In this document: positions 1-7,164 of the stretch, in pieces
Layout of the letters: each line of letters opens with the position of its first letter
How positions within the stretch are numbered: the first letter of the stretch is position 1
Assembly (NCBI RefSeq): GCF_004804275.1
Contig: NZ_STGI01000002.1
Location: forward strand, 1 to 64,000
Length of the DNA: 64,000 nucleotides
Reading direction: 5' to 3'
Source of the DNA: Herbaspirillum sp. ST 5-3
GTDB lineage: Bacteria; Pseudomonadota; Gammaproteobacteria; Burkholderiales; Burkholderiaceae_D
Made by a program: the position numbers and the translations under genes
The notes under the pieces: model-generated
What the model saw: only the letters and a program-made list of their open reading frames with translations
Told to the model about the DNA's origin: nothing
The model's database searches: none

Positions 1-1
1 T

Positions 2-352
2 ACGGGGATCGAATGGATCACGGTTCCGTACGTCGCGCCTATTGCGGCAGTTCCAGATGTCGCGGAAAGCGAAACGGAGTGGCTGATCGACATCGGCCCG
101 TTCTTTGACCGTTTCGATGCTTCCGGCGCATCCACAATGAGCATCCTGAGTAGTGTCGATGTTCAAGTGCAGGCGCTGGTCAAGAACGTCATGGCGCGCA
201 AGTGGATTGACTTGAAGCGCGCCGATCTACCGCAGATGATGGACTTGCTCATCTCGAAAGGTCTGCTGACGGCGGAGCAGAAGAGCTACATCCTGATGAC
301 GCCGTTGGCGCCGGAAGAAAACCTGGCACTGCGTAGACTTTATTTCTCTTAG
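2..352 (+). CDS. Phage protein of unknown function (5' end outside window)
   Basis: The reading frame is open from the left edge, so the start is not in the window. The visible 116 residues show no motif I recognise. The last 71 residues, from an internal Met at 137, look like a soluble helical domain (...RADLPQMMDLLISKGLLT...). It ends 9 bases before a phage-type hydrolase gene on the same strand, followed by a lysis cassette, so it is probably a late structural or tail-associated protein. That role is inferred from position only. Confidence 0.55.
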   Translation, partial: TGIEWITVPYVAPIAAVPDVAESETEWLIDIGPFFDRFDASGASTMSILSSVDVQVQALVKNVMARKWIDLKRADLPQMMDLLISKGLLTAEQKSYILMTPLAPEENLALRRLYFS

Positions 353-361
353 GATCCCGCC

Positions 362-820
362 ATGAAGATCGCCTTCTACAAAGGACGTACGCGCCTCTTC
401 AATCGCTTCGTCAGCTGGTGGACTAGCGGTCCCTACTCGCATGCCGAAGCGGTGTTCGATGGCTTCCGCGAGCTGAGCGGCCCGGTCCTCTGCGGATCGT
501 CATCGTTCCTGGATGGTGGCGTGCGGCTGAAGATGATCGAGCTGCAGCCGGATCACTGGGATGTGATCGAGGTGCCGTCGCTCGATGGGTCGCGCGCGCT
601 TGATTGGTTCCATGCGCACCTGGGAGCCAAGTACGACGTGATCGGCTTGTTGTCGACGTCGTGCCCGATCCGGCAGGACGGGCGCCGCTACTTCTGCAAT
701 GAGGCGATCGGTACCGCCGGCGGCTTGCGCGACGCCTGGCGGTTCAATCCGAATAGCTTCGCGCGGATCTGCGAGCTGCTGCCCGGCAGCAAGTGGGTTC
801 GGGGCGGACCAGTCGCCTAG
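362..820 (+). CDS. Phage permuted papain-like (NlpC/P60-superfamily) hydrolase
   Basis: A 152-residue protein without a signal peptide. It has the two signatures of the circularly permuted papain-like amidase/peptidase group seen in phages and in YiiX-type proteins: an N-terminal His in a YSHAE context (His27) and a later Cys in a YFCNEA context (Cys112, matching the usual FCSE-type motif). A conserved YDVIGLL segment lies between them. Its place ahead of the holin and lysis genes suggests a structural peptidase or a cell-wall-active enzyme. The exact substrate cannot be read from sequence. ATG 362 follows the previous stop by 9 bases. Confidence 0.6.
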   Translation: MKIAFYKGRTRLFNRFVSWWTSGPYSHAEAVFDGFRELSGPVLCGSSSFLDGGVRLKMIELQPDHWDVIEVPSLDGSRALDWFHAHLGAKYDVIGLLSTSCPIRQDGRRYFCNEAIGTAGGLRDAWRFNPNSFARICELLPGSKWVRGGPVA

Positions 821-848
821 AAACAGATTCCCACCCATCCATCAACCG

Positions 849-874
849 AACCGCCGCAAGGCGGTTTTCTTTTT
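849..874 (+). terminator. Rho-independent terminator between phage late genes
   Basis: CCGCC-GCAA-GGCGG stem with flanking A/T pairs, followed directly by a T-rich run. It lies between the hydrolase gene and the holin/lysis cassette, so it may separate or attenuate the two transcripts. Confidence 0.7.
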
Positions 875-883
875 GGTGCCCGC

Positions 884-1180
884 ATGCTCAGCGACGAAGA
901 GAAAGCCCTTATCAAAGATCTGTCGGATCAAATCTCCGCCATGCGTGGCGAGCTGGCCGATAACACCCGCAAGACAGACCAGATTCTCAAAGGCTTTCCG
1001 CAGGGGGATCCGGATGGCCATCGACGGTATCACGAGGAGGTGATCCAGAAGATGGCCGACAACCGCAAGCTCCGCCAGGATCTGATTACCCATCTCGCCA
1101 AGACCGGCTCATGGCTGGCATTTGCCGGGGTAGTGACGATCCTTTTCAAATACTTCAAGGCTCAAATCTTGGGAGGGTAA
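884..1180 (+). CDS. Phage membrane protein, coiled coil plus one TM (holin/antiholin-like)
   Basis: 98 residues: a charged, probably coiled-coil N-terminal half (roughly residues 3-70, rich in Lys, Asp, Glu and Arg), then one hydrophobic segment near residues 76-90 (WLAFAGVVTILFKYF), and a short tail. It directly precedes a second holin-like gene with only one base between stop and start. Single-TM proteins of this shape in phage lysis cassettes are often holins, antiholins or superinfection-exclusion proteins. I cannot tell which. Confidence 0.55.
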   Translation: MLSDEEKALIKDLSDQISAMRGELADNTRKTDQILKGFPQGDPDGHRRYHEEVIQKMADNRKLRQDLITHLAKTGSWLAFAGVVTILFKYFKAQILGG

Positions 1181-1181
1181 T

Positions 1182-1493
1182 GTGAAAAATTCAAATCGAT
1201 TCGACAAACTGCGCATGGTGCAATGGCTGCTGCTGTCCGTGCTGGCATATGTGCTGGCCACTGCCCTCGCCGGCATTCCGACAGGCATCGAGCCGGAGGC
1301 GGGATTGTGGCCGCGCCTGCAGACGATCCTCTGGAAGTGCGGACATCTGAACCTTGCCGCGTACATCGGCTACTGGATCGACCGGCGTGCGTTTCACACG
1401 CTGCGCATCACCCGCTCCAGCCATCCGACAGAACAGGTCCGGCGCGCAATCATCATCGGCGCCACCATGTTGGCGTTCGGGATGGCGCTATGA
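1182..1493 (+). CDS. Putative phage holin (GTG start)
   Basis: 103 residues with hydrophobic segments at about residues 12-30 (MVQWLLLSVLAYVLATALA), about 50-65 and near the C-terminus, and a basic stretch between (DRRAFHTLRITR). A holin forms the inner-membrane lesion that lets the endolysin reach the cell wall. GTG 1182 is chosen because GGGAGGG lies at 1171-1177 and the overlapping ATG at 1180 reads straight into a stop. The gene ends in an ATGA overlap with the transglycosylase gene. Assignment rests on size, membrane topology and position. Confidence 0.6.
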   Translation: MKNSNRFDKLRMVQWLLLSVLAYVLATALAGIPTGIEPEAGLWPRLQTILWKCGHLNLAAYIGYWIDRRAFHTLRITRSSHPTEQVRRAIIIGATMLAFGMAL

Positions 1494-2143
1494 AGACGGC
1501 CTATCAACGCAAGGTCGGCCTGTTCCGGATCTTCGCGAACGCGACTTTGGCGATCGTCGCGGTGCTTTGCATTGCGGCGATTGTCACCAGTCCCGCGTTC
1601 GGTGCAGACGTCTGCACGCGCTACGCGGCAATGGTGACCCGCGAGGCGCAAGCGGTGAACGGGATCAACACACCGGTACCGATGTTTCTCGGCCAGATCC
1701 GGCAGGAGTCGACGTGCCGGGCAGATGTCACCGCATCGGACAACGGCCGCGGGCTCGCCCAGTTCATGGACGGCACCAGTAGGCAGGTTGCCAGCCTTTA
1801 CCCGGAACTGGGTCCGCCGGATCCATACAACCCGCGCTGGGCGATCCGCGCCCTGATCCGTTACGACACATGGATCTACAGCCGCGTGAAGGGCAGGAAT
1901 GCCTGCCATCGATGGGCGGCCGCACTCAAGGGCTACAACGCCGGGCCCGGGTACGTGCAGCAAGCGCAAGCGAAGTCGCCGGATCCGCTGACCTGGTTCG
2001 GCGTGACCGAGTTCGTGCTGACCAGGCAGAGCCCGCAAAACTTCGAGTACAGCCGGACGTATCCACACAAGATCCTGTTCAAGCATCAGCCGCTCTTCGC
2101 GGCATACGGAACGACGATCTGTCTACCGAGGCCGACAACATGA
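1490..2143 (+). CDS. Phage lytic transglycosylase (endolysin)
   Basis: 217 residues. A signal or signal-anchor segment occupies residues ~15-37 (ending ...TSPAFGAD), followed by an SLT-type lysozyme-like domain: catalytic-Glu region QIRQESTC, then the GLAQFM motif, then the YNAGPGYV motif typical of Slt/MltE-like transglycosylases. The enzyme would cleave peptidoglycan glycan strands at lysis. An N-terminal export or anchor sequence suggests SAR-like or Sec-dependent delivery. ATG 1490 overlaps the holin stop (ATGA), and the stop overlaps the next start in the same way. The open frame extends further 5' but that part lies within the holin gene. Confidence 0.85.
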   Translation: MKTAYQRKVGLFRIFANATLAIVAVLCIAAIVTSPAFGADVCTRYAAMVTREAQAVNGINTPVPMFLGQIRQESTCRADVTASDNGRGLAQFMDGTSRQVASLYPELGPPDPYNPRWAIRALIRYDTWIYSRVKGRNACHRWAAALKGYNAGPGYVQQAQAKSPDPLTWFGVTEFVLTRQSPQNFEYSRTYPHKILFKHQPLFAAYGTTICLPRPTT

Positions 2144-2685
2144 ATATCCCGACATTCTTGCTGGATCCGCGCTTCTGGCTGGCGATCGTCATCTGGACCG
2201 CCGCGGTCGCTTTCGTCTCACACGATCGCGGCGAGCGCCTGGCGATGAAAGAGGCCGAGCGCAAGGAACTGAAGGCCAGCGTTGGTGCGCTGGAAGACAA
2301 GATCCGGATCGATGCCGAGACGCGCGAAAAAGAGCGTCGACTGGTCCGGATCCTCGATAACCGGTACGACAAGTACCAACAGGAGGAACTCGATGCAAAA
2401 GCCAAAGCTGATCGCCTTATTGCTGATCTGCGCTCCCATGTTCGCCGGCTGTCCATCCCCGTCAGTTACGCGTCTTGTGCGGCCGGAGCCAATCCAGCTG
2501 CCGGCGCTGCCGGCGGATCTAGCCAGGAAGGACGCGCCGACATTACTGCAGGAGCTGGAGAGTTTCTTGTCCGTCTCGCCGATCGAGGCGACACAGCCAT
2601 CCGAAAACACGCCGAAGTAGTCGACCGCTACGAGCTGCTGCGCCAAGCCTGCACGCAAGGTATCCCTGCGGAGGTGACGCCATGA
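2140..2685 (+). CDS. Inner-membrane spanin subunit (Rz-like)
   Basis: 181 residues: an N-terminal signal anchor at ~12-27 (FWLAIVIWTAAVAFV), then a long charged coiled coil (about residues 32-105, many Lys, Glu, Arg and Asp), then a periplasmic C-terminal region. This is the layout of i-spanins, which with an outer-membrane lipoprotein fuse inner and outer membranes in the last step of lysis. The partner Rz1 is encoded inside this gene in another frame. The start shares ATGA with the transglycosylase stop. The C-terminal third is unusual in being Ala/Gly-rich, a result of sharing DNA with the Pro-rich Rz1. Confidence 0.8.
   Translation: MNIPTFLLDPRFWLAIVIWTAAVAFVSHDRGERLAMKEAERKELKASVGALEDKIRIDAETREKERRLVRILDNRYDKYQQEELDAKAKADRLIADLRSHVRRLSIPVSYASCAAGANPAAGAAGGSSQEGRADITAGAGEFLVRLADRGDTAIRKHAEVVDRYELLRQACTQGIPAEVTP
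2393..2620 (+). CDS. Outer-membrane spanin lipoprotein (Rz1-like), nested in Rz
   Basis: 75 residues in a different frame, wholly inside the Rz gene. It starts with a lipoprotein signal (MQKPKLIALLLICAPMFAGC, lipid-attachment Cys20) followed by a Pro-rich segment (PEPIQLPALPADL), the classic features of o-spanins. A strong ribosome site, AGGAGGAA at 2381-2388, sits five bases before ATG 2393 and decides this start over the upstream in-frame Met at 2282. The product is expected to sit in the outer membrane and bind the Rz C-terminus. Confidence 0.85.
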   Translation: MQKPKLIALLLICAPMFAGCPSPSVTRLVRPEPIQLPALPADLARKDAPTLLQELESFLSVSPIEATQPSENTPK

Positions 2686-2861
2686 AATGGTTGCTGATGC
2701 TGTCGTTCATCATCTTCCTGGGTGTGGCGCTGGCCGGAAAAATGATCTGGGACCGCAGCTATGGCCCGAGTCGGCCGCTGGAAGCGCTCGGCATGTGTGC
2801 TGTGGGACTCCTCGGCCTGCTGGGCACCGTGCTTGCGGGAATTGTTGGTTTCTTCTTCTGA
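2682..2861 (+). CDS. Small two-TM phage membrane protein (59 residues)
   Basis: A short gene (MKWLLMLSFIIFLGVALAGK...VGFFF) whose ATG overlaps the Rz stop (ATGA). That makes it the next member of the translationally coupled lysis cassette. Two hydrophobic segments, residues ~3-19 and ~38-58, flank a polar loop (KMIWDRSYGPSRPLE). I do not recognise a family. It could be an antiholin, an accessory lysis protein or an exclusion protein. The weak ribosome site GGAGG at 2670-2674 and the tight coupling argue that it is real. Confidence 0.55.
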   Translation: MKWLLMLSFIIFLGVALAGKMIWDRSYGPSRPLEALGMCAVGLLGLLGTVLAGIVGFFF

Positions 2862-2886
2862 GCGCGGCGCAGTAAAAAGACAGAGC

Positions 2887-2995
2887 GCCTGTCCTGGTTG
2901 TTGGAGCAACCAGGATAGGCCTCAATCCACTGAGTAAGCAGTGAACCAAGCCAAGGCTCTGCCACCTCGCGAGGCGGGCCGGATTCTAGCACATT
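2887..2995 (+). ncRNA. Structured intergenic element upstream of phage methylase (C4-like RNA candidate)
   Basis: An RNA read from the plus strand forms a 14-bp stem (2887-2900 with 2907-2920, six-base loop). Its only non-Watson-Crick pair is a G.U that would be a mismatch on the other strand, so plus-strand transcription is favoured. A second element holds the 10-base palindrome CCTCGCGAGG (2965-2974) followed by GGGCCGGATTCTAGC. Layout and position recall phage C4-type antisense RNAs, but I compared it from memory only. It could also be a leader or terminator for the methylase gene. No good ORF fits here. Confidence 0.35.
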
Positions 2996-3008
2996 GAAAA
3001 GGTTCACA

Positions 3009-3797
3009 ATGGCAACACCGATCATCCCCTGGATCGGCGGCAAGCGTCGTCTTGCTGACCGGCTCATTCCCCAATTCCCTCCCCACATCTGCTACGTCGA
3101 GGTGTTTGCTGGTGGAGCGGCTCTCTATTTCATGCGGCCGCCGGCACCTGTCGAGGTTATCAATGATGTCAATGGCGAGCTGGTCAACCTGTATCGCGTG
3201 GTCAAGCATCACCTTGAGGAGTTTGTCCGCCAGTTCAAATATGCGCTGTCCAGCCGGGATGTCTTCAAATGGCTGCAGGACACGCCGCCGGAGACGCTGA
3301 CCGACATCCAGCGTGCCGCGAGATTCTTCTACCTGCAGCAGCAGGCATTCGGCGGTAAGGTTGAGGGGCAGAACTGGGGCACGGCAACAACGGCGCCACC
3401 AATCAACCTATTGCGGATTGAGGAAAATCTATCTGCAGCGCACTTGCGCCTGGCGCAGGCCTACATCGAGAACCTGGACTGGGCGGCGTGTATCGATCGC
3501 TACGATCGGCCGCATACCTTCTTTTACATGGATCCGCCGTATTGGGAGACCGAAGGGTACGGCGTCGCGTTCGGACTGGATCAGTACGAAAAGATGGCGG
3601 GCAAGCTGCGGAGCATGAAAGGCAAGGCGATCGTCAGCCTCAACGACCATCCTGATATCCGGCGGATCTTCGCTGGTTTCCAGATCGATACGGTACCGAT
3701 CCAGTACAGCGTCGCCGGCGGCGGAAAAGCCGTCGACCGCCAGGAGGTGGTTATCTATAGCTGGAATCGAGAGAGCGAACCTGCCGGATTATTCTGA
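3009..3797 (+). CDS. Phage orphan DNA adenine-N6 methyltransferase (D12 class, Dam-like)
   Basis: 262 residues. The N-terminal PWIGGKRRLA motif binds AdoMet, followed by VFAGGAALYF, and the catalytic DPPY motif is in FYMDPPYWET, with a target-recognition region between. This is the gamma-class Dam/D12 order. No restriction partner is encoded nearby, so it probably protects phage DNA or modulates expression. ATG 3009 is preferred over TTG 2994 because AAAAGG lies just upstream of it. It is preceded by the structured element and followed by a LexA-controlled gene. Confidence 0.85.
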   Translation: MATPIIPWIGGKRRLADRLIPQFPPHICYVEVFAGGAALYFMRPPAPVEVINDVNGELVNLYRVVKHHLEEFVRQFKYALSSRDVFKWLQDTPPETLTDIQRAARFFYLQQQAFGGKVEGQNWGTATTAPPINLLRIEENLSAAHLRLAQAYIENLDWAACIDRYDRPHTFFYMDPPYWETEGYGVAFGLDQYEKMAGKLRSMKGKAIVSLNDHPDIRRIFAGFQIDTVPIQYSVAGGGKAVDRQEVVIYSWNRESEPAGLF

Positions 3798-3805
3798 GCG
3801 GGATA

Positions 3806-3825
3806 TACTGATGTTTTGTACAGTA
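3806..3825 (+). promoter_or_regulatory. LexA (SOS) box
   Basis: TACTGATGTTTTGTACAGTA fits the proteobacterial LexA operator CTGT-N8-ACAG with one mismatch (CTGA). The outer TA...TA and wider GATATACTG/CAGTATATT dyad are symmetric. The TATACT inside its left half could serve as a -10. It ends eight bases before the start codon of the next gene. Confidence 0.7.
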
Positions 3826-3832
3826 TATTCCC

Positions 3833-4054
3833 ATGGAATCCGAGCAAACCGAGATCGTCTATTTCGTCCGATATTTTGACCCGGTACGGAAGAAGCGGGT
3901 CACCACATCGTACAAGTTGACCGAGGCGGAAGCGCGGTCCAGATACGGTGTATATGAACTGGTCCTTCCGTCGCGGGAGACGCGCAAGATTGGTGGGGAT
4001 TGCATGCGCGATTCAGCTGCGCATTTTCATACTGGAAGCCCGGATAAGCGATAG
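3833..4054 (+). CDS. Small SOS-controlled prophage protein of unknown function
   Basis: 73 residues beginning MESEQTEIVYFVRYFDP. The first ~50 are well-formed (a basic DPVRKKRVTT stretch and an acidic helix KLTEAEARSR), while the C-terminal ~20 residues look degenerate or unconstrained. I recognise no family. Its start lies immediately behind a LexA box and there is no ribosome site, so the transcript may be leaderless or nearly so. Position at the prophage end and SOS control suggest a DNA-damage or induction-linked role. This is inference. Confidence 0.5.
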   Translation: MESEQTEIVYFVRYFDPVRKKRVTTSYKLTEAEARSRYGVYELVLPSRETRKIGGDCMRDSAAHFHTGSPDKR

Positions 4055-4315
4055 AAATGCCGCATCTCATTCTTTTCTTTTTGGAATTGAGTGATACGGA
4101 AGTGATACGAGGTCGGCGCTAAGCCAATGTTTATGCGGGATTTCTCCCCTTGAACTACGGCGAGACGCTGAGAAGCGGTGAAAGTGTTTTTCACCACGCC
4201 CGAGATTATAGCCGAGACCGTTCCATAAATAACTTTCTGTTCGCCGCTATCGGTACAATGCGTGCTTCATTTCCTTCTTCGGGTCCGCGCTTCCTGCATG
4301 GAGGCGATTTTGTTT
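4055..4315. other. Prophage-chromosome junction region, no gene
   Basis: There is no credible gene. It holds a direct repeat GTGATACG (4091-4098 and 4102-4109, 11-base period), a perfect 7-bp hairpin GGTGAAA/TTTCACC (4177-4195), and a TACAAT -10-like hexamer at 4254-4259 that could belong to the uup promoter. The prophage attachment site should lie here, but the left end is outside the window so the core cannot be defined. No integrase is present on this side. Confidence 0.4.
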
Positions 4316-6223
4316 ATGGCAGTCATTTCACTTTCTAACGCCCAGCTCGCCTTCGGGCATGTCGCATTGCTCGATCATGCGGAGTTTTCTCTTGAACCAG
4401 CGGAGCGGGTCGGATTAATCGGGCGCAACGGCACCGGCAAGTCGTCCTTGCTGAAAATAATTGCAGGTATTTCCAAGCTGGATGACGGCTTGCTCGTGAT
4501 GCAGCAAGGGCTGAAGATTGCTTATGTCGAACAGGAGCCGCAGTTCGCTCCCGACCTCAGCGTATTTGATGCGGTCGCCGCTGGCATGGGAGAGTTGCAG
4601 GGCTTGCTGTCTGAATACAACACGCTGACGGAGCGTCTGGGCGGCGAGAATGACGATGCCGTGATGGATCGCATGCATGCCATTCAGGCAAAACTGGATG
4701 CCGCCGATGCATGGAATCTCTCCAATCGGGTGGAAACCATCCTGGCGCGCCTCAATCTGGACAAGACGGCGCTGATGGGGACCTTGTCGGGCGGCACGCA
4801 AAAGCGCGTGGCGCTGGCTTGTGCGCTGGTCAGTGCACCTGATGTGCTGTTGCTCGACGAGCCGACCAATCACCTCGATTTCACGTCCATCCTCTGGCTT
4901 GAGGGTCTCCTGCGTGATTACAAGGGAAGCATTCTTTTCATTACCCACGACCGTTCATTCCTCGATAACGTGGCGACACGCATCGTCGAACTTGATCGCG
5001 GCAGACTGCTTTCGTTTCCCGGCAATTTCAGCGCCTATCAGGCACGCAAGGCGGAACAGCTTGAAGTCGAAGCGATTGAAAACGCGAAGTTTGACAAATT
5101 TCTTGCGCAGGAAGAAGTCTGGATCCGCAAGGGCGTGGAGGCACGCCGGACACGCAACGAAGGGCGCGTCAGGCGCCTGGAAGAGCTGCGCCGCACCCGC
5201 AACGCGCGACGAGATCAACAAGGGCAGGTCAAGCTTGATGTGTCGGCCGGCGAGCGCTCAGGCAAGATCGTTGCGGAGCTGACCGACATCGAAAAACGTT
5301 ACGGCGACAAAGTCATCGTGCGTGGGTTTAGTGCGACCATCCTGCGCGGCGACAAGGTCGGCCTGATCGGGCCGAACGGAGCTGGCAAGACGACGCTGCT
5401 GAAGCTCATTTTGGGCGAGGAACAACCCGATGCCGGCACGGTCAAGCAGGGAGCCCGCTTGCAGATTGCCTACTTCGACCAGATGCGCGCGCAATTGAAT
5501 GAGGAAGCCAGCCTGGCCGATACCATTTCGCCCGGCAGCGACTGGGTCGAGATCAATGGGCAGCGCAAGCACGTGATGACGTATCTCGGCGATTTTCTGT
5601 TTGCGCCGGAACGCGCAAGATCGCCCGTCAAATCCCTCTCGGGTGGCGAGCGCAACCGCCTGCTGCTTGCGCGGCTGTTTGCCAAGCCGGCCAATGTGCT
5701 GGTGCTGGATGAGCCGACCAACGACCTGGACATCGATACGCTCGAGTTGCTGGAAGAGCTTCTCGAAGACTATAGCGGCACGGTCTTCCTCGTCAGTCAT
5801 GACCGCATGTTCCTCGACAACGTCGTCACGCAGGTGATCGTCGCGGAAGGCGACGGCCTGTGGCGTGAGTACATCGGTGGCTATAGCGATTGGGAACGCG
5901 TACGCGCATCGACAGCGCAAGCACCGGCGAAGTCGGCTCCGAAAGCGGAAAGCAAGCCAACAGCCAAGGACGCTGCACCCGCCGCGGCAAAGGCGAAGAA
6001 GCTGAGTTACAAGGAGCAGCGAGAGCTGGAAAGCCTGCCGGGCGTGATTGCTGCCCTGGAGGTCGAACAAAAAGCCATCTCCGAACAGTTGGCCGATCCG
6101 GATCTGTATCGTCAGCGACCCGAGGAAGTGCAGCGACTCAACCAGCGATTTGCCGAGATTGACGAACTGCTGATGGAAAGTCTCGAGAAATGGGAGGCGA
6201 TCGAAGCCAAGGCGAAGGGTTGA
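4316..6223 (+). CDS. uup: ABC-F ATPase Uup
   Basis: 635 residues with two ABC nucleotide-binding domains in one chain and no membrane segments. Walker A motifs are GRNGTGKSS and GPNGAGKTT, signatures LSGGTQKR and LSGGERNR, and Walker B/DEPTNHLDF and DEPTNDLDI. A C-terminal Lys/Glu-rich coiled coil (~residues 555-635) is the Uup-specific DNA/ribosome-binding tail. Uup-type ABC-F proteins act on ribosomes and suppress precise excision of transposons. ATG 4316 is chosen for GGAGGCG at 4300-4306; the longer frame begins in the junction region. It is the first chromosomal gene after the prophage. Confidence 0.92.
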   Translation: MAVISLSNAQLAFGHVALLDHAEFSLEPAERVGLIGRNGTGKSSLLKIIAGISKLDDGLLVMQQGLKIAYVEQEPQFAPDLSVFDAVAAGMGELQGLLSEYNTLTERLGGENDDAVMDRMHAIQAKLDAADAWNLSNRVETILARLNLDKTALMGTLSGGTQKRVALACALVSAPDVLLLDEPTNHLDFTSILWLEGLLRDYKGSILFITHDRSFLDNVATRIVELDRGRLLSFPGNFSAYQARKAEQLEVEAIENAKFDKFLAQEEVWIRKGVEARRTRNEGRVRRLEELRRTRNARRDQQGQVKLDVSAGERSGKIVAELTDIEKRYGDKVIVRGFSATILRGDKVGLIGPNGAGKTTLLKLILGEEQPDAGTVKQGARLQIAYFDQMRAQLNEEASLADTISPGSDWVEINGQRKHVMTYLGDFLFAPERARSPVKSLSGGERNRLLLARLFAKPANVLVLDEPTNDLDIDTLELLEELLEDYSGTVFLVSHDRMFLDNVVTQVIVAEGDGLWREYIGGYSDWERVRASTAQAPAKSAPKAESKPTAKDAAPAAAKAKKLSYKEQRELESLPGVIAALEVEQKAISEQLADPDLYRQRPEEVQRLNQRFAEIDELLMESLEKWEAIEAKAKG

Positions 6224-6248
6224 TGTCTTGGCTTTGTCGCGGGGTCAG

Positions 6249-7088
6249 TCAGTTCATGCGCCTGCTGGCATCGCGTAATTCGGGTAATTTGCTGCGTAAC
6301 AGTTCGGCGTCAGGAGCGTACGGCCGCTCCGCCAGATAAGCTTCCAGATCGTCGAGTGCCGCCTGCGGGCATTCAAGATTGGCATAGGCCAGCCCTCGGT
6401 CGCGGCGTTCGGTGATCTCGTCGGGCAGTAAAATCAGCAGACGCTGTTGTACGCCCAGCACCCGTTGCCATCGCATGTGCTCGACAAACAGCGTCTTCAA
6501 ATTGCGCAGCATGCGCACCAGGATTTCGCGCGGATGGGCTGCGTGCAAATAATAGGAAAGCGGAATCGCTCCGGGATAGCTCTGCTGCTCGAAGTAGGGT
6601 TCCAGCCGCTCTTCCAGGTCTTCGCGCGACAAGCTTGCGCCATTGAAGGGGTCGAGCACAATATCCCCGGACTGTACCGACAGCTTCATCAGGAAATGAC
6701 CTGGAAAGGAAATGCCTTTCATGGTCAAGCCGATCTGCTGCGCCAACTCCATGTACAGCACTGCCAGGGAAATAGGAATGCCGCGGCGCGTGCGGATTAC
6801 TCGGTGCAGGTAACTGTTATCCGGGTCGTAATAATCGTTGATGTTGCCACCGAAGCCGAGCTCGCGGTAAAAGAAGTGATTCAGCATGCGCAGCTTCTGC
6901 ACGCTGGAGGCGTCCGATGGGAGTCGCCGTTGCAGTTTCGCTGCAAGCGTGTCGACCTCTACTTGTGTCGCTTCCAGATCGAGCTGTGGATCGACATCCT
7001 GTGCGATAGCCAATGCCGCCTCGAACAGCGGAATGGAATCGTCCTGTTGAACCAGCGACGCAAAGTAATCGAGAGATTTGATCACCAT
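6249..7088 (-). CDS. SirB1 family protein (transglutaminase-like plus TPR)
   Basis: 279 residues from the Met in MVIKSLDYFASLV. The N-terminal two-thirds is a SirB1/transglutaminase-like domain (FFYRELGFGGNINDYYDPDNSYLHRV, RRGIPISLAVLYMELA, GISFPGHFLMK); the C-terminal ~80 residues are TPR-like helices. The family is widespread in proteobacteria next to murJ or core-metabolism genes, with no firmly known reaction. An in-frame start at 7109 exists; neither has a clear ribosome site, and 7088 is preferred because family members begin close to the SLDYF motif. Confidence 0.82.
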   Translation of the reverse strand: MVIKSLDYFASLVQQDDSIPLFEAALAIAQDVDPQLDLEATQVEVDTLAAKLQRRLPSDASSVQKLRMLNHFFYRELGFGGNINDYYDPDNSYLHRVIRTRRGIPISLAVLYMELAQQIGLTMKGISFPGHFLMKLSVQSGDIVLDPFNGASLSREDLEERLEPYFEQQSYPGAIPLSYYLHAAHPREILVRMLRNLKTLFVEHMRWQRVLGVQQRLLILLPDEITERRDRGLAYANLECPQAALDDLEAYLAERPYAPDAELLRSKLPELRDASRRMN

Positions 7089-7164
7089 ACAATAGCCATC
7101 ATAAACCATCGTGCCGTCAAATAAAGGCCGGGATAGAAATCGAAGGCGATTTTAGATAACGGGA

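Noticed and set aside
4129-4180. tRNA-like stretch (GTAGTTCAAGGGGAGAA on the minus strand)
   Set aside because: Resembles a D-arm only; no anticodon stem, T-arm or acceptor pairing could be built.
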